DNA of 64,000 nt from the NCBI RefSeq assembly GCF_023499255.1, contig NZ_CP092183.1, positions 131,501-195,500 on the forward strand. Direction: 5' to 3'. The position numbers and the translations under genes were made by a program. The stretch comes from Couchioplanes caeruleus. GTDB lineage: Bacteria; Actinomycetota; Actinomycetes; Mycobacteriales; Micromonosporaceae. The notes beneath the pieces were generated by a model. The model was not told the DNA's origin and made no database searches. It saw nothing but the letters and a program-made list of their open reading frames with translations. How positions within the stretch are numbered: the stretch's first letter is position 1; each line of letters starts with the position of its first letter. This document shows positions 1 through 7,684 of this stretch, one piece after another.

Positions 1-86
1 GGCTGCTTCGGGATCAGCGGCTCGATCCAGGCCCATAGGTGGGGTTGCTGCACCGACAGCATCACCACCTCGACCAGCACAGGCAT
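1..86 (-). CDS. 5' end of an unrecognised CDS running off the left edge
   Basis: An ATG at 86, preceded by a GGGGGAG ribosome binding site eight bases upstream, opens a reading frame that continues past the window edge. Only 28 residues are visible, ending ...WIEPLIPKQ. The W-x-IEPLIP pattern is loosely like the start of IS5-type transposases, but this is too short to assign. Its place inside the putative integrated element, next to the tRNA-Gly attachment scar, would suit a mobile-element gene. Confidence 0.45.
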   Translation of the reverse strand, partial: MPVLVEVVMLSVQQPHLWAWIEPLIPKQ

Positions 87-503
87 CGTGCGAACTCCCC
101 CCGTTTACCCCCCGGAAACCCCTACCAACCGTTGACAAACAGCAACCAGCAACGATCAACCCACGGCGGCGTTTATGCAGGCCATCGGCAAGCTCTAGGG
201 ACCGATGACAACAACAAGATCGTCACGGTCGGTAAGAAGAGGATGTCGGTTCAGTCAGACCACGCACCACTCGCCCTGCTTGACGGCGACGCACTCTTCA
301 AGTCGACTAATCGGCGCCCGTCCACGTGCGGCATGCCGTGGCATGGCACGGCTCAGGTGGGCTTGCGCTGGGGATCTTGTTGGGGAACCGCTCGGGACTG
401 GCCGTCCGAATCCGGGATGCTTCGGGATACGGCTGAAACGTATGGGCAGGTCAGCAGGACTGTCCGGCATCGAACGACACTGGGTGGGACGGTTCACGCG
501 TTG
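87..503. other. non-coding end of a putative integrated element
   Basis: No convincing gene is seen here. Short open frames on both strands lack ribosome binding sites and familiar sequence. The segment lies between the leftward partial gene and the tRNA-Gly 3' half, where the end of a site-specifically integrated element would be expected. Confidence 0.4.
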
Positions 504-547
504 TTCCCAAGCTGACAGTGCGGGTTCGATTCCCGTCACCCGCTCCA
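504..547 (+). tRNA. tRNA-Gly(CCC), 3' half only (attachment-site scar)
   Basis: The sequence runs from an anticodon loop TTCCCAA (anticodon CCC) through stem GCTGA, variable loop, T-arm GCGGG-TTCGATT-CCCGT, acceptor strand CACCCGC, discriminator T and an encoded CCA. This matches the 3' half of actinobacterial tRNA-Gly. The expected 5' half is absent: only 17 bases separate a weak acceptor-like CTGGGTG at 480 from the anticodon loop, and they cannot form the anticodon stem. The junction falls at the anticodon loop, a usual crossover region for tyrosine integrases, so this is best read as an att site left by integration. Confidence 0.75.
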
Positions 548-550
548 CGT

Positions 551-593
551 ACGGAAGCCCTGGTCAGGACCGATGGTCCGCCAGGGCTTCCGT
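551..593 (+). terminator. hairpin downstream of the tRNA-Gly remnant
   Basis: ACGGAAGCCCTGG at 551-563 pairs perfectly with CCAGGGCTTCCGT at 581-593. It lies directly after the tRNA 3' end, as expected for the original tRNA-Gly terminator. There is no T-tract, which is common in GC-rich actinomycetes. Confidence 0.7.
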
Positions 594-650
594 CATTCTG
601 AGTGACGCTGGATCAGGCACGGGCCATGAGCTCGTCCAACGTTGTGTCAC

Positions 651-1109
651 ATGGATGCGGTCGTGGCGCTACTGATCGTCGTCGGCAGTCTCGTCGCGAT
701 CTTGGCTGGGCTCGTCTGGCTCGCACGTCGTATCCGGCGTAGTGGCGCGGGCGCGAGGCTGATGGGTCCAATCGACGAGATCTACAACCCGGGCGCCCAC
801 CGTTCTCGGCAAGAGGTCCAGGTACAGGACCAGCGCATGGAAGCTCCCTCGTCAGCCGACGATCAGCTTCGGCGTGATTCCCGGCCGACGACACGATCTG
901 ATCAGGCCGTCGATCCGTCGCCCGGGCCAGCGGGGGTCCTTCAGCGACTGACGGGCGCCTGGCGGAGGCCGGTCAGCGAAGCGGACCGGGTGGTAGCCCC
1001 TGAGCTGCGCGGCACTGAATCGGTGATGGGTACAGCGGGGCAGGTCGTCGGCGGCCTGGTCGATGACTCCCCTGCAGCGAGTCGGCCTACCTTCGGCCGA
1101 GACCCATGA
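651..1109 (+). CDS. small single-pass membrane protein, unknown function
   Basis: The product is 152 residues. One N-terminal membrane segment (about residues 4-24, rich in V/A/L) is followed by RRIRR, giving a likely cytoplasmic tail. The tail contains GPIDEIYNPGAHRSR and a polar QVQDQRMEAP stretch, a pattern I associate with small hypothetical proteins of Actinoplanes-like bacteria. The ATG at 651 is chosen over an upstream TTG at 642 because the membrane segment follows at once. It converges with the next gene, overlapping by 23 bases at the 3' ends. No function can be given. Confidence 0.6.
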   Translation: MDAVVALLIVVGSLVAILAGLVWLARRIRRSGAGARLMGPIDEIYNPGAHRSRQEVQVQDQRMEAPSSADDQLRRDSRPTTRSDQAVDPSPGPAGVLQRLTGAWRRPVSEADRVVAPELRGTESVMGTAGQVVGGLVDDSPAASRPTFGRDP

Positions 1110-1380
1110 CGTCCTTGTAGACCACTCTGCGGCGGCTCCAGACATCCTGCGACGTACCAGTGATACGTACGCCGGCTCGGCTGAACTTGAGGAGGCCAAA
1201 GAGCACGACCGCCAGATAGGCGAGCCAGAGCATTATTTCGATCCCGCGCGGGAGGAAGGACAGGGCGATGTTCGGCACAAGCACGGCTGCGAGCACCAGC
1301 ATTGCCCGGAACGCCCAAATTCCTGACCGGTATTCGGGCTTGGTGCGTGCCGCCGCGAGGGCCTCTTCGGAAGTTGACAC
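1087..1380 (-). CDS. small two-pass membrane protein, unknown function
   Basis: The product is 97 residues. After a charged N-terminus (STSEEALAAARTKPEYRSG) come two hydrophobic segments at about residues 25-43 and 49-65. A short basic C-terminal part (GTSQDVWSRRRVVYKDV) probably lies in the cytoplasm. It is a free-standing gene converging on the preceding membrane protein. No family is recognised. Confidence 0.6.
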   Translation of the reverse strand: MSTSEEALAAARTKPEYRSGIWAFRAMLVLAAVLVPNIALSFLPRGIEIMLWLAYLAVVLFGLLKFSRAGVRITGTSQDVWSRRRVVYKDVMGLGRR

Positions 1381-1486
1381 GGGGGGACCCTAGCGGGCCA
1401 ACGGCACCGCCACTGCCCCCAAAGTTGTTGCCGGGCACGGAACGGGCTACCCGAGGGACCGCCCGCTGTGGTGTCACACTGGGCGC

Positions 1487-1942
1487 GTGCGGCGGTCTCT
1501 CGGCGGTGGGTGGTCGGTCGAGTTTTCCGCTGGTTGGGCGCCCGAACGCTGCGAGGACGGCGTCTCGATCTGGCGCGGGCCTGGCCGTATGGTGCGGGTT
1601 TCGTTGGGACCTTCGTGGCGGTGCGCCGACGGGGCCGACATCATCGCCTTTCTGGAAGCCGAGCTGCCGCCGGATCCCGCGGGCAGGGTCGGTGAGGGTG
1701 GCCGGGGTGGGGTCGGTCATCGGGCCGCCTGGTTGTACCGCCGGGACGGGGATGTCCAGTTCACGCTGTACGGGTACACCTTCGTCGTGGAGGCGTACCT
1801 GGAGACCGTCTTTACCGGCGTGGACGGAGCGGGCCCGGGTTGGGCTTTCGATGCCTGGCGTTCGGTGGCTCGATCGGGGCCGTTACGGCGGGGGCGGTCG
1901 GGCGCCGGGGATGGCCGTGCCGTTGGCGGTGATGCGGCATAG
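1487..1942 (+). CDS. hypothetical protein, soluble, 151 aa
   Basis: The frame opens with GTG at 1487 and encodes a soluble protein rich in W, G and R. Conserved-looking motifs include IWRGPGRMVRVSLGPSW, AAWLYRRDGDVQFTLYGYTF and EAYLETVFTG, typical of an alpha/beta fold rather than a chance frame. The last 25 or so residues are low complexity. No paralogue or known domain is recognised, and the gene stands alone. Confidence 0.5.
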   Translation: MRRSLGGGWSVEFSAGWAPERCEDGVSIWRGPGRMVRVSLGPSWRCADGADIIAFLEAELPPDPAGRVGEGGRGGVGHRAAWLYRRDGDVQFTLYGYTFVVEAYLETVFTGVDGAGPGWAFDAWRSVARSGPLRRGRSGAGDGRAVGGDAA

Positions 1943-2048
1943 AGTGCCTCATGACTTGGCCGGTGGTGCACGTTCGCATGCCGGCACGGTCGTGCTTGCG
2001 CCGCCCATGCCGGCGATCAGCCCCGCATGAATGACGAGAGGCCACATC

Positions 2049-3344
2049 ATGACAGCGGTACCGGACCAGCGGCCGGTTGCCGCCGACTCGGCCGAGGTCG
2101 GGCAGGCGGCGGAGGCGGATCTTCGGGCGTTGTTCGGGCAGTCCACCGCCGTTTTCGCGTCGCTCGCCGGTCCGGGGCACGTGCTGGAGGCGGCGAACCC
2201 GGCGTTCTTCGCGACCATCGGTGAGGATCGGGCTCGCACCGGGGTTCCGGTCGCCGAGCTGGTGCCTGAGCTGGCCAGCCAAGGTTTCACCGAGTTGCTG
2301 GACCAGGTGTTCCGCACCGGTGAGGCGTACACCGGCCGCGATGCCCGGGCCGTGCTGGGTACGGGGGCGCACGCCCGGGAGGTGTATTTCGACTTCACCT
2401 ATGAACCGCGCCGGGACGCTGACGGGTCCGTGGTGGGGATTCGGGTGCTCGGCGTCGAGACGACGCAGGTCAAGCAGGCTCAGCGGTTGATGGCGGGGCA
2501 CCGGGCCGTGCTGGAGCAGATCGCGCGGCAGGCGCCGCTGAGCGAGGTGCTCGACGGGATGGCTCGCTGCATCGAGGACCTGGCGCCCGAGGGGGTTCTG
2601 GTCTCCGTCCTGCTCGCCGACCCCGACGGCCGGCATCTGCGCCACGGTGCCGCGCCCAGCCTTCCCGGCTTTTACAACGAGGCCATCGACGGGATCGCAA
2701 CCGGCGAGGGCGTCGGCTCCTGTGGCACCGCCGCCCACCGGCGCGAGCCCGTCATCGTCACCGATATCGCCACGGATCCCTTCTGGAGCGACTTCCGGGA
2801 GCTGGCCGGCCGCGCCGGGCTCGCCGCCTGCTGGTCCGTGCCGATTCTGGCCCGTGACGGCGATCTGCTGGGCACCTTCGCCATGTACCACCGCACGCCG
2901 CGCGTCCCGCAGGACACCGACCTCGCCCTGATCCGGGTCTTCGCCGGCACCGCGGCGCTGGCGATCGAACGCCACCACATCGAACAGGCCAGGGCCACTG
3001 CTGAGGCTCGCGCCAAGCAGGCGCACGAGGAGCTGGCCAAGGCCGTACGCGCGGAGCAGCACCTGCGGGCCCAGGCCGAGGAGCGTGCCGCCGCGGCCGC
3101 GGAGATCGCCGCGCAGATGCGCGCCGCAGCGGCCGCGCAGGCCGCCATGCCGCACCCCGAGTCCTGCCAGCTGGGGGGCGCTTCGGGATGCGCCGCACCG
3201 GCCGAGATCAAGATCGCGGACTCGTGGGGCGACTCGGCGTGGGGCTGCCCCGCGCACGTCGAGGAGGCCATCATCAACGTCCGCTCGGTGTTCATCGCCA
3301 GCGAGGAGCTTGGCGGCCTGGCCGCCTACCGCCACCGCGCCTGA
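2049..3344 (+). CDS. PAS-GAF sensor-like protein with cysteine-rich tail
   Basis: The product is 431 residues. Residues about 25-140 look like a PAS fold (VLEAANPAFFATIGEDRARTG ... YFDFTYEPRRDADGSVVGI). Residues about 160-310 are a GAF domain with the GEGVGSCGTAA motif and WSVPILARDGDLLGTFAMY. An Ala/Glu-rich coiled coil follows, then a tail with three cysteines (SCQLG, SGCAAP, WGCPAH). No kinase, GGDEF or DNA-binding output is present, so it may act through a partner. ATG 2049 is chosen for the AGAGG ten bases upstream; an in-frame ATG at 2031 has weaker support. A stand-alone redox or ligand sensor is inferred. Confidence 0.75.
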   Translation: MTAVPDQRPVAADSAEVGQAAEADLRALFGQSTAVFASLAGPGHVLEAANPAFFATIGEDRARTGVPVAELVPELASQGFTELLDQVFRTGEAYTGRDARAVLGTGAHAREVYFDFTYEPRRDADGSVVGIRVLGVETTQVKQAQRLMAGHRAVLEQIARQAPLSEVLDGMARCIEDLAPEGVLVSVLLADPDGRHLRHGAAPSLPGFYNEAIDGIATGEGVGSCGTAAHRREPVIVTDIATDPFWSDFRELAGRAGLAACWSVPILARDGDLLGTFAMYHRTPRVPQDTDLALIRVFAGTAALAIERHHIEQARATAEARAKQAHEELAKAVRAEQHLRAQAEERAAAAAEIAAQMRAAAAAQAAMPHPESCQLGGASGCAAPAEIKIADSWGDSAWGCPAHVEEAIINVRSVFIASEELGGLAAYRHRA

Positions 3345-3398
3345 CGGGCCGCCGCCGGCTCCCCGCCCCGCAACAGGGCCGCTCCGCAACACCGGCAG

Positions 3399-4451
3399 TC
3401 AGGGTACGAGCGCCACAAAGCCGAGGCCCGTCGTGCGTTCTGCCAGCTCCAGGGCGGCCGCCGGGTCATCCAGCCCCACCGTCAACACCTCGACCGCGGA
3501 CAGGTCCAGCAGCCCCGAGCGGACCAGGTTCCACACCGTGGCCACCGTTTCGTCGTCGCTCATCCAGGAGCCGCGCACGGTGAGCCTGCGGTGCATGAGG
3601 TCGCCGTACGGGATGGTGAGGTTCTGGCGGACGCCGCCGATCAGCGTCAGCGTGCCGCCGCGGCGCAGGCTGTCGTAGGCGGCCATGGTGGCGTCCGCCG
3701 TCGGTGTGGCGCCGAGCGCGTCCAGCGCCACGTCGGCCGGGCCGATTCCCGCCGCGTCCGTCGCGCGGTCGCCGGTCAGTTGGTGGGTGCGTACGCGGGG
3801 GCCCAGCTCCGCCAGCCGGTCGAGTGCCTGCTTGTTGCGGCCCACCGCCGTCACCGTCGCGGCGCCTTCAGCCAGCGCGACGAGGACCGCCGCGCCGCCC
3901 AGCTGGCCCGTTGCGCCGATCACCGCGACGTCACGGCCGGCCAGGGAACCTGCCGTGTGCAGCCCGGTGGCCGCGATGCAGAGCCATGGGAGGAACGCCA
4001 GGTGCGCCGGCTCCGGGTAGTGCTCGGCACCGGGCAGCTTGACCATCGTCTCCTTGGCGCACAGGGCGTGCTCCGCGAAAACGCCGTCGTGCCACACCGT
4101 ACGCATCTGATCCGTACGGTCGCTGCCCCCGCCCGGACCGCCCAGGCCGACCCAGCCGACCAGGATCTGGTCGTCGCCGCCGGCGTCGAGCAGCGCGGTG
4201 TCCAGAACGATGTCGCCCGGGGCGACATGGAAGACGTCGGGCGCGACGTCGATGACGCGCCCGACGCAGGAGGGGCCCAGGATCAGGGGGACCGGCAGGG
4301 CGCCGCGGTTGCCCTCGACCACCATTTTCGTGTACGCCGGCAGGTGCGCGGCGAGCACCTCCACGAGCACACCGCCACCCCGCAGAGCGGGCGTCGGCAC
4401 CTCGGAGAGGCGTACGTCGTCATCGTGTTCAGCAACCGTCCAAGCTCGCAT
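3399..4451 (-). CDS. medium-chain dehydrogenase/reductase (quinone-oxidoreductase type)
   Basis: The product is 350 residues with the MDR layout: an N-terminal GroES-like domain (MRAWTVAEHDDDVRLSEVP, LGPSCVGRVIDVAPDV, FHVAPGDIV) and a Rossmann domain with VIGATGQLGGAAV as the nucleotide-binding turn. The zinc-ligand pattern of classical alcohol dehydrogenases is not obvious, favouring a zinc-independent NADPH oxidoreductase. It is divergent from the XRE regulator at 4520, with a palindrome between the two starts, so repression by that regulator is likely. The substrate is unknown. Confidence 0.8.
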   Translation of the reverse strand: MRAWTVAEHDDDVRLSEVPTPALRGGGVLVEVLAAHLPAYTKMVVEGNRGALPVPLILGPSCVGRVIDVAPDVFHVAPGDIVLDTALLDAGGDDQILVGWVGLGGPGGGSDRTDQMRTVWHDGVFAEHALCAKETMVKLPGAEHYPEPAHLAFLPWLCIAATGLHTAGSLAGRDVAVIGATGQLGGAAVLVALAEGAATVTAVGRNKQALDRLAELGPRVRTHQLTGDRATDAAGIGPADVALDALGATPTADATMAAYDSLRRGGTLTLIGGVRQNLTIPYGDLMHRRLTVRGSWMSDDETVATVWNLVRSGLLDLSAVEVLTVGLDDPAAALELAERTTGLGFVALVP

Positions 4452-4483
4452 GGGACCAGCCTCGCGCCGCCTTAGACTGGTAT

Positions 4484-4503
4484 CCAGAATCGCTTTATTC
4501 TGG
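4484..4503. promoter_or_regulatory. palindromic operator between the oxidoreductase and the XRE regulator
   Basis: CCAGAAT-CGCTTT-ATTCTGG is a perfect 7-bp inverted repeat with a 6-bp spacer. It sits 32 bases before the leftward oxidoreductase start and 16 bases before the rightward regulator start. It is AT-richer than its surroundings. The divergent layout suggests it is the site through which the regulator controls both genes. Confidence 0.65.
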
Positions 4504-4519
4504 TACTGGAGGTCCTAGG

Positions 4520-5299
4520 GTGAGCGCCGAGCTCGGGACGTTCCTGCGCAGCCGCCGGGAACGGATGACACCGGCCGACGCCGGCCTGCCCGTCACCGGC
4601 CGCCGCCGCACGCCCGGCCTGCGCCGGGAGGAGCTGGCCCTGCTGGCCGGCATCAGCGCCACCTGGCTCACCTATCTCGAGCAGGGCCGCGACGTACGTC
4701 CTTCCGGTCAGGTGCTCGACGCGTTGGCCCGGGCGCTGCGGCTGACGAACGCCGAGCAGGAGCATCTGCGCCGCCTCGCCGCTGGAGGTGCGGCGCCGGA
4801 CGAGGACGAACCCGAGGAGGTGGCGCCCGAGGTCGCCGGCGTCCCCGCCTTGCTGGGCGACAATCCCGCGTACGTCACGGGCATCTGTTACGACGTGCTC
4901 GCGCACAACGACGCCGCCGCGGAGCTGTTCCAGGGCATGGAAGCGGGCGGCAACGTCGTGCGGTGGATGTTCACGGAGCCCGCCGCCCGGGAGGTGCTGG
5001 TCGACTGGGAGGCCGAGGCCCGGAACATCCTCGCCCGGTTGCGCGCCATCGCGGGGCGGCACCCCGGCCACCCTCGCGTGACGCGGCTCGTGGCCGAGCT
5101 GACCGCGGCCAGCCCCGAGGTACGCGAGTGGTGGCCGCGGTACGACATTCAGTTCAGCCACGCGGGGCACAAGCGCTTCCGGCACCCGCGGCTGGGCGTC
5201 GTCACCGTGTCGCACGCCGCCTTCCACGTCGCCGAGCGGCCCGAGCAGACGCTGGTCGTCTACCACCTTCCGGGCCGGCCCGGCGAAGCTGTGGGCTAG
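4520..5299 (+). CDS. XRE-family regulator with MmyB-like ligand-binding domain
   Basis: The product is 259 residues from a GTG start. The N-terminal helix-turn-helix (about residues 10-75) carries GRRRTPGLRREELALLAGIS and YLEQGRD, hallmarks of the MmyB-type XRE subgroup. Residues 105-255 form the PAS-like MmyB ligand pocket (YDVLAHNDAAAELF, NVVRWMF, HPRLGVVTVSH). Members of this family usually repress an adjacent, divergent oxidoreductase gene, which is the arrangement here. The stop overlaps the convergent secreted-protein gene by four bases. Confidence 0.88.
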   Translation: MSAELGTFLRSRRERMTPADAGLPVTGRRRTPGLRREELALLAGISATWLTYLEQGRDVRPSGQVLDALARALRLTNAEQEHLRRLAAGGAAPDEDEPEEVAPEVAGVPALLGDNPAYVTGICYDVLAHNDAAAELFQGMEAGGNVVRWMFTEPAAREVLVDWEAEARNILARLRAIAGRHPGHPRVTRLVAELTAASPEVREWWPRYDIQFSHAGHKRFRHPRLGVVTVSHAAFHVAERPEQTLVVYHLPGRPGEAVG

Positions 5300-5589
5300 A
5301 CGTACTTCTCGATGTAGTGGCCGGTGCGGAGGTCGCCGCTGCTGCAGTACACCGTGTTGCTGAAGGTCCTGGCCGCGGCCCACACGCCCGTGTTCGAGTA
5401 CGCGGTCCCGGTCGCGGCACGGCGGCACTTCACGACCGGGCGGTGCTTGGTGGTGTCGCAGAACGACAGGGCGCCGTTGCTGCCCGAGTTGATGGAGTAG
5501 CAGTCGGCCGCCTGGGCCGGCGCCTGCAGTCCGATGAGTCCTCCGGCGAGGAAGACACCGGCCAGGACGATGCGGGTTGCGCCACGCAT
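5296..5589 (-). CDS. small secreted protein with four cysteines
   Basis: The product is 97 residues: a Sec signal peptide (MRGATRIVLAGVFLAGGLIG, cleavage after AQA-A) and a mature part of about 70 residues. The mature part holds four cysteines (DCYS, SFCD, VKCRR, VYCSS), enough for two disulfides. ATG 5589 is preferred over GTG 5595 because GTGAGGTG lies just upstream. Aromatic and Ser/Thr-rich content suggests a small extracellular protein, perhaps a carbohydrate-binding or inhibitor-like fold, but no family is recognised. Confidence 0.65.
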   Translation of the reverse strand: MRGATRIVLAGVFLAGGLIGLQAPAQAADCYSINSGSNGALSFCDTTKHRPVVKCRRAATGTAYSNTGVWAAARTFSNTVYCSSGDLRTGHYIEKYV

Positions 5590-5758
5590 GTGCACCTCAC
5601 GAGCTTGTGGGGCGCAGGCGTACGACGCCGGCCGCGTGGTCGCGGACGACTGAGTGCGCTGACCGCCCCGTTTCGGTCATCGACGTTGGGGAATCTATCA
5701 GGTTTGTTTACCGCCGTCAGGGCGTCGAGCGCCCGCCTCCGGCACCTATGCTGTTGGC

Positions 5759-6178
5759 GTGAAGCCCGAGGAGCTCAAGCACCTGCGGCGGGCGCGGGAC
5801 CTGATCGACCGGGAGTACGCGCAGCCGCTGGACGTTCCCGCGCTGGCTCGGGCCGCGTACATGTCGCCGGCGCACTTCTCCCGGCAGTTCCGCGCCGCGT
5901 ACGGGGAGTCGCCGTACAGCTATCTGATGACCCGGCGGATCGAGCGGGCCAAGACGCTGCTGCGGCGCGGCGACATGAGCGTCACCGACGTGTGCATGGC
6001 CGTCGGCTGTACGTCGCTCGGATCGTTCAGCACCCGGTTCACCGAGCTCGTCGGGGAGAGTCCGAGCGCGTACCGGGCGCGGGACCACGACGAGCTCGCG
6101 CCCATCCCCGGCTGCTGGGCGAAACTCGTGACGAGGCCGAGCAGATTTCGAGAAGCGCAGGTCAGCCCCGCCTCGTAG
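5759..6178 (+). CDS. AraC-family regulator, DNA-binding domain only
   Basis: The product is 139 residues starting at GTG. Nearly all of it is the double helix-turn-helix AraC domain: LARAAYMSPAHFSRQFRAAYG as the first HTH and VTDVCMAVGCTSLGSFSTRF as the second, with GESPSAYR at the end. There is no sensory domain. The glyoxalase-fold gene starts 10 bases later, so the two form an operon. AraC plus VOC pairs are common in actinomycetes; the regulator probably controls its own operon. Confidence 0.85.
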   Translation: MKPEELKHLRRARDLIDREYAQPLDVPALARAAYMSPAHFSRQFRAAYGESPYSYLMTRRIERAKTLLRRGDMSVTDVCMAVGCTSLGSFSTRFTELVGESPSAYRARDHDELAPIPGCWAKLVTRPSRFREAQVSPAS

Positions 6179-6188
6179 CGTTCCGGGC

Positions 6189-6599
6189 ATGGATCTTTCG
6201 CTGAAGTACACGTTCCTGGAAGTCGACGACCACGAGGCCGCGCTGGCCTTCTACCGCGACGCCCTGGGCTTCGAGGTGCGCCAGGACGTCTCCATGGAGG
6301 GCGCGCGCTGGCTGACCGTCGGGCCGCCCTCGCAGCCCGAGCTCGGCATCGTGCTGCAGACCGCGGGCGTGGCCCGGCCCGCCGACGACGCCCAGGCGCT
6401 GCGCGAGCTGCTGGCCAAGGGGTCGCTGTCCGGGCTGGTGCTCGAGACCGACAGCGTCGACGAGACGTTCGAGTCGGTGCGCGCGACCGGCGCCGAGGTG
6501 CTGCAGGAGCCGATGGACCAGCCGTACGGAACCCGCGACTGCGCGTTCCGCGACCCGGCCGGCAACCAGGTACGCATCAACGAGCGCGCCAAGTCCTAG
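6189..6599 (+). CDS. VOC superfamily protein (glyoxalase/bleomycin-resistance fold)
   Basis: The product is 136 residues with the paired beta-alpha-beta-beta-beta modules of the VOC fold: LKYTFLEVDDHEAALAFYRD at the start and YGTRDCAFRDPAGNQVRI near the end. Candidate metal ligands are an N-terminal acidic residue and the C-terminal region around DPAGN. It probably dimerises. It is co-transcribed with the AraC-type gene. The exact role (dioxygenase, isomerase or small-molecule sequestration) cannot be fixed from sequence. Confidence 0.82.
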   Translation: MDLSLKYTFLEVDDHEAALAFYRDALGFEVRQDVSMEGARWLTVGPPSQPELGIVLQTAGVARPADDAQALRELLAKGSLSGLVLETDSVDETFESVRATGAEVLQEPMDQPYGTRDCAFRDPAGNQVRINERAKS

Positions 6600-6626
6600 C
6601 CGGGCGCCGCGTTTCAGCCGGCCGTT

Positions 6627-7487
6627 TCAGCCGATCGAGAGGAAGACGTTGTCGATCTGGCCGGCGTACTGGTCGTTGCCATTGTTGGGGCCCTTGCCGC
6701 CGACCCGCAACGGCTCGGCGTTGGCGATCGACAGCGTCGCCGGCACCGGCACGGACGCGCGTTCGGTGCCGTCGATGCTGATGGTCAGGCGATCTTCCGT
6801 ACGGGCGCAGAGCAGGTCATGCCAGTTGCCGTCGGCGACGTCGACCGGGGGTTCGGCGCGGTAGATGCGCGTACGGCTGGCGATGACGCAGCTGGGGTGC
6901 CCCTCGCGGTGATCGACCTGCAGCTTGAACTGGCTGACGCCGCCGACCGAGTAGCCCTTCTGCACCACGTTCGCGCCGTCCGCCAGGTCGTCGTGGGTCA
7001 TGAGGATCGAGGCGCCGTACTGCATGGGGCGGGTGCCCGGGTTGAGGCTGTCGTCGCGGGTGCCCTGGAGGATCGCGCGGGGGCAGTCGCGCTCGCGGGG
7101 CAGGGTGCAGCGAGCCGGGTACCGGACCGCGAGGCCCGCGCCCTGCGGTACGAGGGCGAGCGTGCCGCCGTTCTGGCCGAGGGGGCGCAGTTCGAATCCG
7201 CCGTGGACGTCCGTGATGGGCTCGGTCACGCCGCCGTCGAACGTGTAGCGCACCGTCACGGGCGCCGCCGCGACGCCGATGCGACCCGGGTCGGGCGGGG
7301 CCTCCCGGGTGGAAGTGGCCATGGGCAGCGCGCCGGCCGACGCGCGCGGCAGCACCAGCGGCGTGAGCCGGGGTGCGGCGTCGCTGCGCTGGGCGAAGTG
7401 GGCGGCGACCAGCAGGCCGGCACCGAGCGCGGCGGTGGCCGCCAGCGCGCCGACGGGGGTGAACCAGGACCGGCGGGTGTCGAACAT
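6627..7487 (-). CDS. exported LamG-domain protein
   Basis: The product is 286 residues. An N-terminal membrane anchor or signal (VGALAATAALGAGLLVAAHF) is followed by a Pro-rich linker and a laminin-G/concanavalin-like domain from about residue 80. Typical LamG elements are VRYTFDGG, FKLQVDHREGHPSC, DGNWHDLLCARTEDRLTISIDG and YAGQIDNVFLS. Such domains bind carbohydrate or calcium; an extracellular location is inferred. ATG 7487 is used; a TTG at 7502 is possible. No enzymatic domain is attached, and the gene is monocistronic. Confidence 0.75.
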   Translation of the reverse strand: MFDTRRSWFTPVGALAATAALGAGLLVAAHFAQRSDAAPRLTPLVLPRASAGALPMATSTREAPPDPGRIGVAAAPVTVRYTFDGGVTEPITDVHGGFELRPLGQNGGTLALVPQGAGLAVRYPARCTLPRERDCPRAILQGTRDDSLNPGTRPMQYGASILMTHDDLADGANVVQKGYSVGGVSQFKLQVDHREGHPSCVIASRTRIYRAEPPVDVADGNWHDLLCARTEDRLTISIDGTERASVPVPATLSIANAEPLRVGGKGPNNGNDQYAGQIDNVFLSIG

Positions 7488-7684
7488 GCGGCTATTGTCC
7501 AAAAGCGGGCGTCGACTTGTTAACTACAAACTCCGAGACGGCGCAAAAGTGGGCTAAAGCACCCGAATGAGGTCGGCCAAACGGCCACGCTCCCACCCGG
7601 TCCGGCGCAGCCGCGCCGCCGCAGCGGTCACAGACGGCGTCACGAAGCTGCGGCGTGGTGGACCGCGGCCGGATGGCCGCCCGG

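Noticed and set aside
480..547. Complete tRNA-Gly using CTGGGTG as acceptor
   Set aside because: Only 17 bases lie between it and the anticodon loop, and no D-arm or anticodon stem can form.
255..548. Minus-strand frame starting MERVTGIEPALSAWE
   Set aside because: This is the usual false protein from the antisense of a tRNA 3' end.
1812..3392. 526-codon minus-strand frame
   Set aside because: It is antisense to the PAS-GAF gene, whose domains are clear.
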